From assembly GCA_030525875.1 (NCBI GenBank), contig JAUNDV010000005.1, positions 48,469-112,468 of the forward strand: a stretch of 64,000 nucleotides of DNA, read 5' to 3'. A program made the position numbers and the translations under genes. Below are positions 35,078 through 45,300 of the stretch, one piece after another. Source of the stretch: Eubacteriales bacterium. Lineage in GTDB: Bacteria > Bacillota > Clostridia > Lachnospirales > Lachnospiraceae. Every line of letters begins with the position of its first letter. The stretch's first letter is position 1. The notes beneath the pieces are model-generated. The model ran no database searches. It was not told where the DNA came from and saw only the letters and a program-made list of their open reading frames with translations.

Positions 35078-36415
35078 ATGTTACTTATAGGCGGTGGAAA
35101 GCTCTTTACCAGAGATTCAGAACATCCTTATTATGAAAACGGAGCAGTTCTTTGCGATGGAAGACTTATTAAAGAAGTCGGAGATACAGAAGTATTAAAG
35201 AACAAATATAAGGATGCAGAGTATATAGACGCCAAGGGCGGAGTTATTATGCCCGCATTTATCAATGCCCATGAGCACATTTATTCAGCCATGGCAAGAG
35301 GACTGAGCATTAAAGGAAATAATCCTAAAGGATTTTTAGAGATATTGGATGGAACCTGGTGGACGATTGACCGCAATCTTACAAATGAATTCACAAAGCT
35401 TTCAGCAGTTGCTACATATATAGAGAGTATAAAGAACGGAACAACAACTGTTTTTGATCATCATGCAAGCTTTGGTGAGATTACAGGAAGTCTTTTTGCT
35501 ATTGAAGAGGAAGCAAGAAGGTTAGGCGTAAGAAGCTGTCTTTGCTATGAGATATCAGACAGAGATGGAATGGATAAGTCAAGAGCGGCTGTCAGGGAAA
35601 ATGTTGATTTTATTAAGCACGTTCAGAAGGATGGCGACGATATGATCAAGGGAATGATGGGTATGCATGCATCATTTACCATATCTGACGAAACTATGGA
35701 GCTTTGTAACAGTGAGAAGCCAGACGGAGTAGGATATCACATCCACGTTGCAGAGGGTATTGAAGATCTTCATGCCTGCCTCAAGGATCATTCAAAGAGA
35801 ATTGTAGACAGACTCTACGACTGGAACATTCTTGGAGAGAAGACTCTTCTTGGACATTGTATTTATGTAAATCCTCATGAGATGGAACTTATGAAGGAAA
35901 CCAATACTATGGTAGTTCATAATCCTGAGTCAAACATGGGTAATGCATGCGGCTGTCCTCCTACAATGGAAATCGTTCATAGAGGAATAGTGACAGGACT
36001 TGGTACAGACGGATATACACATGATATGACAGAATCATGGAAGGTTGCCAATGTACTTCATAAACATCATTTGTGTGATCCTCAGGCAGCCTGGGGAGAG
36101 GTTCCTCAGATGTTATTCGAAGGAAACAGAACAATAGCTAACAGATATTTTGAAACTCCTCTTGGAATTATCAAGGAAGGTGCAGCGGCAGACATAATCA
36201 TTACAGATTATATCCCTAGAACACCTATGGATGAAAATAATCTTAACAGCCATATTTTATTTGGAATGAACGGAAGAAGCGTTGTTACTACTATAGGTAA
36301 TGGAGAAGTCCTTATGAAGGACAGGGTTCTTCAGAAGATAGACGAAGAGGCTGAGCTTGCAAAGGTAAGAGAAGGCGCAGCACGTCTTTGGAAGAAAATT
36401 AATGACGGAAGATAA
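35078..36415 (+). CDS. ssnA: SsnA-type aminohydrolase
   Basis: A 445-residue metal-dependent amidohydrolase related to guanine and chlorohydrolase deaminases. The metal motif HEH occurs in MPAFINAHEHIYSAMARGL near residue 65; VFDHHASFGE, YHIHVAEG, LGHCIYV and GTDGYTHDM follow in the family order. Relatives act on guanine-like or ring-opened purines; SsnA itself lacks a settled substrate. First gene of the plus-strand operon of the purine cluster. RBS AAAAAGGAGG precedes ATG 35078. Confidence 0.92.
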   Translation: MLLIGGGKLFTRDSEHPYYENGAVLCDGRLIKEVGDTEVLKNKYKDAEYIDAKGGVIMPAFINAHEHIYSAMARGLSIKGNNPKGFLEILDGTWWTIDRNLTNEFTKLSAVATYIESIKNGTTTVFDHHASFGEITGSLFAIEEEARRLGVRSCLCYEISDRDGMDKSRAAVRENVDFIKHVQKDGDDMIKGMMGMHASFTISDETMELCNSEKPDGVGYHIHVAEGIEDLHACLKDHSKRIVDRLYDWNILGEKTLLGHCIYVNPHEMELMKETNTMVVHNPESNMGNACGCPPTMEIVHRGIVTGLGTDGYTHDMTESWKVANVLHKHHLCDPQAAWGEVPQMLFEGNRTIANRYFETPLGIIKEGAAADIIITDYIPRTPMDENNLNSHILFGMNGRSVVTTIGNGEVLMKDRVLQKIDEEAELAKVREGAARLWKKINDGR

Positions 36416-36486
36416 TAAAAATATTACAAACAAAACTAATTAAATTAAGTATAGAGAGAAAACTATTCTTTTTTGGAGGTAAAACA

Positions 36487-39471
36487 ATGAGTGATAAGAT
36501 GACACCTATTCCATTTGGGAATCTGATGACATGGGTGCTTGATGAGCATAAAAAAGGACAGCTTTTTGGAATACATTATCCATATATCGCAGACAAAGAT
36601 AATACATATGAAATTTTTGGCAAGAAGCTGGAAACAGCTATAGGACCGGCAGCAGGACCTCATTCACAGCTTGCCCAGAATATAGTAGCTTCATATTATG
36701 CAGGAGCACGTTTCTTTGAGCTTAAGACAGTCCAGAAACTGGATGGAGAAGACCTTCCAGTTTCAAAGCCATGTATTCTTGCAAATGACGAGTGTTACAA
36801 CTGTGAGTGGTCAACAGAGCTTTATGTTCCACAGGCATTTGACGAGTATCTTAAGGCTTGGTTCATGATCAAGGTTCTTTCTAAGGAATGGGGACTTGGC
36901 GATCCTGATGGCTTCCAGTTCAATATGTCTGTAGGTTATGATCTTGACGGAATTAAGACAGAGAAGGTTGACAAGTTTATTGAAGGTATGAAGGATGCTA
37001 AGGGAACTCCTATTTTCAATGAGTGTAAGAACTGGCTGCTTGAGCACCTTGATGTTTTTGAGAAGGTTACAAGAGAGGATATTGAAGCAATAGACTCTAA
37101 GATCTGTGATTCTGTAACTCTTTCAACTCTTCATGGCTGCCCTCCACAGGAAATAGAGCGAATTGCAAATTACCTTATTGAAGAAAAGGGACTTAACACA
37201 TTTATTAAATGTAACCCAACTCTTTTAGGATATGAATATGCAAGAAAAACTCTTGATGAGATGGGATACGACTATATAGCATTTACAGATTTCCATTTTA
37301 AGGATGATCTTCAGTATGAAGATGCAGTTCCAATGCTTGGACGACTTATGGAGAAAGCTACTGCCAAGGGAGTTGAGTTTGGTGTGAAGATAACAAATAC
37401 CTTCCCTGTTGATGTTACAAGAAATGAGCTTCCATCAACAGAGATGTATATGTCAGGTAAATCACTTTATCCATTATCACTTGCTGTAGCAGCAAAGCTG
37501 TCAACAGATTTTGATGGCAGGCTTCGTATAGCTTATTCAGGTGGCTGTGATTACTTCAATATCAAGGATGTTATTGATGCAGGAATCTGGCCGGTAACAA
37601 TGGCTACAACTCTTCTTAAGCCGGGCGGATATCAGAGATTTAAGCAGATTGCAGAGCTTTTTGATGGAAAGAAGCCAGCATTTAGCGGAGTTGATGTAAA
37701 ACGTATCAACGAACTTAAGGAGGAGGCTAAGAGTAATAAGTATCATGTTAAGCCAATAAAGCCACTTCCTTCACGTAAGAACAATAAGAAGGTTCCTCTT
37801 GTGGATTGTTTTATTGCTCCATGTATGGAAACCTGTCCGATACATCAGGATTTAACAACATATATCAGACTTCGTGCAGAGGGTAAAGATAAAGAAGCTC
37901 TTGAGAGCATAATTACTAAGAATCCACTTCCATTTATTACTGGTACAATCTGTAACCATGCATGTATGGACAAGTGTACACGTAATTTCTATGAGCAGCC
38001 TGTTGATATCAGGGGTGAGAAACTTAAAGCTGCAAGAGGCGGATATGATGAGGTTATCAAGGAGCTTAAGAGAGATAAGAAGATAGACAAGAAGGTTGTT
38101 GTAATAGGTGCAGGACCTGCAGGACTTGCCTCAGCATATTTCTTAGGAAGAGCTGGAGCAGATGTTGTTGTTTATGACAAGGAGCAGAGAGCTGGAGGCG
38201 TAGTAGCAAATATTATTCCTGATTTCAGACTTGATCAGGATGAGATAGAAAAGGATATCGCTATCTGTAAGTCAATGGGAGCTGAATTTAAGCTTGGACA
38301 GAAGGTAGATGATATCAAGGCTGTTATGGAAGCTGAGCATGCGGATGCCTGTGTATTATGTATAGGAGCACATAAGAATGTTGCACTAAAGATTGAAGGA
38401 GGAGAGGCACTTAATGCACTTCATTTCCTGCATGAATTCAAGGATACAAAGGGAAATGTTGAACTTGGTGAAAATGTTGTAATTGTTGGTGCTGGAAATA
38501 CAGCTATGGATACAGCAAGAGCAGCCAAGAAGAATAAGGGCGTAAAGAACGTATACCTTGTATATAGAAGAGATAAGAGAAATATGCCTGCGGATGAAGA
38601 AGAGCTTGAGATGGCTATAGAGGATGGAGTTATTTTCAAGGAACTCCTTTCACCTGTAGAGCTTAGAGATGGAAAGCTTGTATGTCAGAAGATGGAACTT
38701 GGAGCTTATGATGAGAGAGGAAGACAGTCTGTAGTTAAGGCTGATGGTTTCGAAGAGGTTCCATGTGATGTTGTTATCGCCTCAATCGGAGAGCAGGTAG
38801 ATGGTGATTTCTACAAGGCTAATGGAATTGAAGTAACAGACAGAGGCTTTGCTAAATTTAATCCTGAGACAGGAGAAACATCAATTCCTTCAGTATATGT
38901 AGCAGGAGATGGAAAGGGAGGAGCAGCAGTTGTAGTTAAGGCCATTGCAGATGCAATGAAGTGCGCAGAAGCTATAGTTGGAGAAAAGCTCTTTGAGAAT
39001 ATCCCATCAGTTTCAACAGAAGAAAAGGCATATACAAAGAAATCAGGACTTATTGAAAAAGAAACAGTTGATACAGAAGCAAAGAGATGCGTAAGCTGTG
39101 ATTACATCTGTGAGAACTGTGTATCGGTTTGTCCTAACAGAGCAAATATCAGTATTAAGGTTCCAGGACACAGCATGCATCAGATAATACACGTAGATTA
39201 TATGTGTAATGAATGTGGAAACTGTGAGTCCTTCTGTCCATATGCTTCAGCTCCTTACAAGGATAAATTCACCTTGTTTGCTAGTAAGGAAGACATGGAG
39301 AATTCAACAAATGATGGATTCTACTATCTTGACAAGGAAAGCGGAAAGGCTGTTATGAGACTTGCAGGAACTGTAAGTGATTATGAAGTTGGCAAGCCAT
39401 CAAAGCTTTACAAGGGACTTACTGATATTATTGATGCAGTATTTAATGATTATCATTATCTGATTTTTTGA
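36487..39471 (+). CDS. ygfK: YgfK-type iron-sulfur flavoprotein oxidoreductase
   Basis: A 994-residue protein called a putative selenate reductase subunit in databases, but in purine clusters more probably an electron-transfer partner. The N-terminal ~430 residues form a dihydroorotate-dehydrogenase-like region (TLSTLHGCPPQEIERIANYL, GVKITNTFPVD). Next come a GltD-like Fe-S segment (CMETCPIHQDL near 445), an FAD site (VIGAGPAGLASAYFLGRAGA near 538), an NAD(P) site (VGAGNTAMDTARAAK near 665), and two ferredoxin-type clusters (CVSCDYICENCVSVCP near 868; CNECGNCESFCP near 906). It could pass electrons between NAD(P)H and the neighbouring molybdoenzyme. Confidence 0.92.
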   Translation: MSDKMTPIPFGNLMTWVLDEHKKGQLFGIHYPYIADKDNTYEIFGKKLETAIGPAAGPHSQLAQNIVASYYAGARFFELKTVQKLDGEDLPVSKPCILANDECYNCEWSTELYVPQAFDEYLKAWFMIKVLSKEWGLGDPDGFQFNMSVGYDLDGIKTEKVDKFIEGMKDAKGTPIFNECKNWLLEHLDVFEKVTREDIEAIDSKICDSVTLSTLHGCPPQEIERIANYLIEEKGLNTFIKCNPTLLGYEYARKTLDEMGYDYIAFTDFHFKDDLQYEDAVPMLGRLMEKATAKGVEFGVKITNTFPVDVTRNELPSTEMYMSGKSLYPLSLAVAAKLSTDFDGRLRIAYSGGCDYFNIKDVIDAGIWPVTMATTLLKPGGYQRFKQIAELFDGKKPAFSGVDVKRINELKEEAKSNKYHVKPIKPLPSRKNNKKVPLVDCFIAPCMETCPIHQDLTTYIRLRAEGKDKEALESIITKNPLPFITGTICNHACMDKCTRNFYEQPVDIRGEKLKAARGGYDEVIKELKRDKKIDKKVVVIGAGPAGLASAYFLGRAGADVVVYDKEQRAGGVVANIIPDFRLDQDEIEKDIAICKSMGAEFKLGQKVDDIKAVMEAEHADACVLCIGAHKNVALKIEGGEALNALHFLHEFKDTKGNVELGENVVIVGAGNTAMDTARAAKKNKGVKNVYLVYRRDKRNMPADEEELEMAIEDGVIFKELLSPVELRDGKLVCQKMELGAYDERGRQSVVKADGFEEVPCDVVIASIGEQVDGDFYKANGIEVTDRGFAKFNPETGETSIPSVYVAGDGKGGAAVVVKAIADAMKCAEAIVGEKLFENIPSVSTEEKAYTKKSGLIEKETVDTEAKRCVSCDYICENCVSVCPNRANISIKVPGHSMHQIIHVDYMCNECGNCESFCPYASAPYKDKFTLFASKEDMENSTNDGFYYLDKESGKAVMRLAGTVSDYEVGKPSKLYKGLTDIIDAVFNDYHYLIF

Positions 39472-39514
39472 TAAAGGCATTCAGGTGATATAAAAGGCCT
39501 GAAGGAGGTAAAAA

Positions 39515-42097
39515 ATGTGTGCAATGGTCAAATTAAATATAAATGGTCATGACATTGAAGCAGATGAGAATCGCAAGCTTATAGACGTTATAAGAAATGA
39601 TCTTCATTGTACTTCGGTAAAGGACGGCTGTTCAGAGGGTGCATGTGGAACATGTACAGTTATCATTGATGGAAAAGCTACAAAGGCTTGTGTACAGAAA
39701 TGCGGAAGAATGGCAGGCAAGCACATAATTACCGTAGAAGGAATGAGCGAAAGAGAAAAAGCTGTTTACAGCTTTGCATTTGCAGAAGCAGGAGCCGTTC
39801 AGTGCGGCTTCTGCATTCCTGGTATGGTTATGTGTGCAAAAGCACTTATAGATGTAAATAATGATCCTAATCGACTCGAGATCGCAAATGCAATCAAGAA
39901 TAATTATTGCAGATGTACAGGATATAAGAAAATAATAGATGCTATTGAATTAGCAGCAAGGATGATAAGAGAAGATCTTCCTATTCCTGATAAGAAAACA
40001 AAGGGAATATCAGTAGGAGATTTTATTCATAGAGTAGATGCAAATAAGAAAACCTTAGGTAAGGCGCAGTTTTGTGATGACCTTCAGATAGAAGGCATGA
40101 TCTATGCTTCTGCTGTAAGATCAGCTTATCCTAGAGCAAGGGTTCTTAAGATAGATATTGAAGAAGCTAAACAGCTTCCTGGTGTAGTATGCGTTCTTAC
40201 ATATAAAGACGTACCTGGAAGTAATAAGGTAGGACATCTTAAGCATGACTGGAATACCTTTATTGAAGAAGGAGAAATAACTCATTTCATTGGAGATACA
40301 ATTGCAATTGTAGCTGCAGAAACTGAGGAAATATTAGAAAAAGCCAAGAAACTCGTACATGTTGAATATGAGGTCTTAGAGCCTGTAACCTGTCCTGAAG
40401 AGGCAATGGCAGAGGGGGCTCCAATTCTTCACGAGGGCATGGCAGACAACATTTTGAGTCATGAGCATCTTATAAGAGGAAATGCTGATGAGGTTATTGC
40501 AAATTCAAAATATAAAGTAACCAGACATTATGAAACACCTTGGACAGAGCATGCCTTCCTTGAGCCTGAATGTGCAGTAAGTATGCCTCTTGAGGATGGT
40601 GTACTTGTATTTTCATCTGACCAGTCAGTATATGATACCAGAAGAGAAATTTCTATTCTTCTAGGATTGGAAGAATCTAAGATAATAGTTGAAAATAAAT
40701 ACGTAGGCGGAGGCTTTGGAGGTAAAGAAGATGTAACTGTACAGCATCATGCTGCTCTTGTAGCTTATCTTACAAAGAGAATCGTAAAATCAAAGCTGAC
40801 AAGACAGGAAAGCCTTATGGTACATCCAAAGCGTCATCCTATGAGTATAGATCTTACTACTGCCTGTGATGAAAATGGTTATCTGACAGCAATGAAGGCT
40901 GTAGTTGTAGCAGATACAGGAGCTTATGCTTCATTAGGCGGTCCTGTACTTCAAAGAGCATGTACTCATGCCGCAGGTCCATATAATTATCAGATCATTG
41001 ATATTGATGGTAAGGCTGTATATACAAATAATCCACCTGCTGGAGCATTTAGAGGCTTTGGAGTTACACAGACCTGTTTTGCAACTGAAATGAATATCGA
41101 TCTTCTTGCCGAGATGGTCGGCATGGATCCATGGCAGTTCAGATTCCAAAATGCAATCAAGGCTGGAGAAGTCCTTCCTAATGGACAGATTGCTGATCCA
41201 GCAACAGGTCTTAGAGAAACTTTGCTTGCAGTAAAGGATGAGTTCTATAATAATAAGTATGTCGGTATTGCCTGTGCAATGAAGAATGCCGGTGTAGGTG
41301 TAGGACTTCCTGATACAGGACGCTGCCGTCTCGTTATTGATGGAGGAAAGGTTCATATCAGAACCGGAGCTTCATGTATAGGCCAGGGACTTGCTACAGT
41401 TCTTACACATATCATATGTGCGGAGCTTGGTGTAAAGGTTGAACAGGTTCAGTGGCATAATCCAAATACATCCACAGCACCGGATTCAGGAACAACCTCT
41501 GGATCAAGACAGACACTTATTACAGGTGAGGCCTGCAGAAGAGCCTGTGAGAAGATCAAAGAGGATCTTGAGATATTGCCAACTAATGATATTTCACAGC
41601 TTAACGGCAGAGAGTATTACGGAGAGTGGAGAACAAAGACAGACAAGATGGGCGTAGACAAGGAAAATCCTGTTTCCCATGTTGCCTATGGATATGCAAC
41701 CCAGCTTTGTATACTCAATGAAGATGGCACAGTTAAGAAAGTTGTTGCAGCACATGATGTAGGAAAGGCCGTAAATCCTAAATCAGTCGAAGGTCAGATC
41801 GAGGGTGGAGTTGTAATGTCACTGGGATATGCGCTCACAGAGAGATATACCTTAGACAAATGTATTCCTAAAGACAAATTTGGAACCTTAGGACTCTTCA
41901 GAGCTGACAAGACTCCTGAGGTAGAGCCTATAATAATAGAGAAGCCGGGCATTAAGGAAGGACATGGAGCAATTGGTATAGGTGAGATAACATCTATTCC
42001 TACAGCTCCTGCCATAGCAGGTGCTTATTACAAGTATAATAATATATTTGAAACAGAGCTTCCGCTTAAGCATACACCTTATGCCAGAACAAAATAA
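39515..42097 (+). CDS. Molybdenum xanthine-dehydrogenase-like hydroxylase (XdhD/YgfN type)
   Basis: An 860-residue fusion of an Fe-S domain and a molybdopterin domain. The first [2Fe-2S] cluster uses C39, C44, C47 and C59; the second uses C97, C100, C132 and C134 (CGFC, CRC). The molybdenum part begins near residue 165; GGGFGGKEDVTVQHHAALVAY and GAFRGFGVTQTCFATE bind cofactor, and GIGEITSIPTAPAI supplies the active-site Glu. There is no FAD domain, so a separate electron carrier is needed; YgfK next door is the natural candidate. Probably interconverts purines such as xanthine and urate. Enzymes of this kind may carry labile selenium, which does not require a special codon. Confidence 0.92.
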   Translation: MCAMVKLNINGHDIEADENRKLIDVIRNDLHCTSVKDGCSEGACGTCTVIIDGKATKACVQKCGRMAGKHIITVEGMSEREKAVYSFAFAEAGAVQCGFCIPGMVMCAKALIDVNNDPNRLEIANAIKNNYCRCTGYKKIIDAIELAARMIREDLPIPDKKTKGISVGDFIHRVDANKKTLGKAQFCDDLQIEGMIYASAVRSAYPRARVLKIDIEEAKQLPGVVCVLTYKDVPGSNKVGHLKHDWNTFIEEGEITHFIGDTIAIVAAETEEILEKAKKLVHVEYEVLEPVTCPEEAMAEGAPILHEGMADNILSHEHLIRGNADEVIANSKYKVTRHYETPWTEHAFLEPECAVSMPLEDGVLVFSSDQSVYDTRREISILLGLEESKIIVENKYVGGGFGGKEDVTVQHHAALVAYLTKRIVKSKLTRQESLMVHPKRHPMSIDLTTACDENGYLTAMKAVVVADTGAYASLGGPVLQRACTHAAGPYNYQIIDIDGKAVYTNNPPAGAFRGFGVTQTCFATEMNIDLLAEMVGMDPWQFRFQNAIKAGEVLPNGQIADPATGLRETLLAVKDEFYNNKYVGIACAMKNAGVGVGLPDTGRCRLVIDGGKVHIRTGASCIGQGLATVLTHIICAELGVKVEQVQWHNPNTSTAPDSGTTSGSRQTLITGEACRRACEKIKEDLEILPTNDISQLNGREYYGEWRTKTDKMGVDKENPVSHVAYGYATQLCILNEDGTVKKVVAAHDVGKAVNPKSVEGQIEGGVVMSLGYALTERYTLDKCIPKDKFGTLGLFRADKTPEVEPIIIEKPGIKEGHGAIGIGEITSIPTAPAIAGAYYKYNNIFETELPLKHTPYARTK

Positions 42098-42173
42098 ATA
42101 ATATAGATAAGTTATTAATTTAAGGAAAATCTTATAAAATACTAAGCAATAATAAGATATCGCCTCAAGAAAA

Positions 42174-42214
42174 TGTGGTGTAAGCTCAGATAATGGGTTT
42201 ACACCATATTTTTG
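42174..42214 (+). terminator. Terminator of the ssnA-ygfK-xdh operon
   Basis: TGGTGTAA (42176-42183) pairs with TTACACCA (42199-42206) around a 15-nt loop, then TATTTTTG follows. Confidence 0.8.
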
Positions 42215-42273
42215 TGTAGATTTTGCTCTTTATTTTCAGTGACATATATATTCATCATCTGATAAAGTTTTAC

Positions 42274-42302
42274 TTGCATTTACATAAGTGACAGCATATA
42301 AT
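42274..42302 (+). promoter_or_regulatory. Promoter of ileS
   Basis: TTGCAT (42274-42279), 17 bp, then TATAAT (42297-42302). The leader of about 85 nt contains a short GTCCT/AGGAC hairpin but no T-box core, which would need a far longer leader. Confidence 0.75.
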
Positions 42303-42393
42303 TATTAAACGCGCACGTATGTAAGAATAGCATGGAAGGCGCAAAAATAGTCCTAAAAAACAGGACACCCATTATTCAGAGGAGGAATGAAAA

Positions 42394-45300
42394 ATGGCGC
42401 TTTATAATAAAGTGGATACGTCAATGAATTTCGTTGCACGTGAAAGAGAAGTAGAAGAGTTTTGGAAGAAAAACAACATTTTTGAGAAGTCAATCAAGGA
42501 GCATGAAGGAGACCCTAGTTATGTTTTCTATGACGGACCGCCAACAGCTAATGGCAAGCCGCATATAGGACATGTTCTTACCAGATGTATTAAGGATCTT
42601 ATCCCTCGTTATCAGACAATGAAGGGAAAGATGGTTCCAAGAAAAGCAGGTTGGGACACACATGGATTACCTGTTGAGCTTGAAGTAGAGAAGCAGATAG
42701 GAATCAATGGTAAGGAGCAGATAGAGTCTTACGGAATGGCTCCTTTTATTGAGCTTTGCAAAGAAAATGTTTGGAAATATAAGGGAATGTGGGAGGACTT
42801 TTCATTTACAGTTGGATTCTGGGCTGATATGGAGCACCCATATGTTACCTATTACAATGACTATATTGAGTCTGAGTGGTGGGCTCTCAAGGAAATATGG
42901 AATAAGAACCTTCTTTACAAGGGATTTAAGATAGTTCCATATTGTCCTAGATGTGGAACCCCTCTTTCATCACATGAGGTTGCCCAGGGATATAAGGATG
43001 TTAAGGAGCGTTCTGCTATAGTAAGATTCAAGGTTGTTGATGAAGATGCATACATTCTTGCATGGACAACAACACCATGGACACTCCCATCAAACGTTGC
43101 ACTTTGTGTAAATCCTGATGAGACTTATATTAAGGCAAAGTCAGCTAAGGACGGACTTGTATATTATATTGCACAGGCACTTGTAGAGACAAATCTTGGA
43201 GAAGATTTTGATGTACTTGCAACATATAAGGGAAGTGAGCTTGAGGGACTTAAGTATGAGCCTCTTTACAAAAAATCAGCAGAGGTTGCAGAAAAGCAGC
43301 ATAAGAATGGACATTATGTAGTATGTGATACCTACGTTTCCATGGGAGATGGTACAGGTATCGTACATATCGCACCTGCATTTGGTGAGGACGATGCAAA
43401 TGTTGGAAGAAAATATGATCTTCCATTTGTACAGCTCGTTGATGAGAAGGGCAATATGATCGGAGATGACAGATGGGAAGGCGTATTTGTTAAAAAGGCC
43501 GATCCTATGGTTCTTGAGGATCTTGAGAACAGAGGTCTTCTCTTTGATGCACCTAATTTTGAACACTCATATCCACATTGCTGGAGATGTAGCACACCTC
43601 TTATCTACTATGCACGTGAGTCATGGTACATAAAGATGAGCGCAGTAAGAGATGATCTTATCCGCAATAATAAGACTATAAACTGGATTCCAGAGTCTAT
43701 AGGAAAGGGAAGATTTGGTGACTGGCTTGAGAATGTTCAGGACTGGGCACTTTCAAGAAACCGTTACTGGGGAACCCCTCTTCCTGTATGGGAGTGTGAA
43801 TGTGGTGAGAGAGAATGCATCGGAAGCCGTGCAGAGCTTAGAGAGAAGAGCCCTAACTATAAGGCAGTACTTGACGAGTTAAAGGCTAAGGGTGATAAGG
43901 GCTATGAAGGTGAGAATATAGAGCTTCACAGACCATATATAGATATGGTTGAAGTTACCTGCCCTAAGTGTGGAAAGCCTATGAAGAGAGTACCAGAGGT
44001 TATTGACTGCTGGTTTGACTCAGGAGCAATGCCTTTTGCACAGCATCATTATCCATTTGAAAATCAGGAGCTTTTCCATAAGGAATTCCCAGCCCAGTTT
44101 ATTTCTGAGGCTGTAGACCAGACAAGAGGATGGTTCTATTCACTTCTTGCAGAATCAACCCTCCTGTTTAACAAGGCTCCTTACGAAAATGTTATAGTTT
44201 TAGGACATGTTCAGGATGAAAATGGACAGAAGATGTCAAAGTCCAAGGGAAATGCCGTAGATCCTGTAGCAGCACTTGATGAATTTGGTGCAGATGCAAT
44301 AAGATGGTATTTCTATACAAACTCAGCTCCTTGGCTCCCTAACCGTTTTTATGGCAAGGCAGTTACAGAAGGACAGAGAAAATTCCTTGGAACTTTATGG
44401 AATACCTATGCATTCTATATTCTTTATGCAAATATAGATAATTTTGATCCAACAAAATATGAGCTTGAATATGACAAGCTTGGAGTAATGGATAAGTGGA
44501 TACTTTCAAAGATGAATTCACTTATCAAGGCCGTTGATGACAATATGAGCGCATATCGTATCCCTGAGTCATGCAAGGCACTCGAGGTATTTGTTGATGA
44601 TCTTTCAAACTGGTATGTAAGAAGAAGCCGTGAGCGTTTCTGGGCAAATGGAATGGAGCAGGACAAGATAAATGCTTATATGACACTTTATACTGTCCTC
44701 AAGAATACAATATTATGCGCAGCACCATTTATTCCATTTATGACAGAAGAAATCTACCAGAACATGGTTGTTTCTGTAGATAAGGAAGCAAAGGAGTCAG
44801 TACACCTTTGTGATTTCCCTGTTGCAGATGAGACAAAAATAGATATAGAACTTGAAAAGTGCATGGATGAGGTACTTAATATAGTTATACTTGGACGTGC
44901 AGCAAGAAATACATCAGGCTTAAAGAATAGACAGCCTATAGGCACAATGTATGTAAAGGCAGAGAGAGAATTGGCTGATTTCTATGTTGAGATCATTGAA
45001 GATGAGCTCAATGTAAAGAGTGTTGAATTTAAGGATGATGTACGTGAGTTTACTTCTTATACATTTAAGCCACAGCTTAAGACTGTAGGACCAAAATACG
45101 GCAGGGATCTTGGAGCTATAAAGCAGTATCTTGCTGAAATTAATGGAAATAAGGCAATGGATGAGCTTAATACTGTCGGAGCACTTAAGTTTACAGCTCC
45201 TTCAGGTACAGAAGTTGAACTTACAAGAGATGATCTTCTGATTGACGTTTCACAGGAAGGTGGATATGTTACAGAAGAAAATCAAAATGTGACAGTTGTT

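Noticed and set aside
42215-42393. T-box riboswitch controlling ileS
   Set aside because: The space between a good promoter and the ATG is about 85 nt, and the T-box core sequence and terminator are absent.
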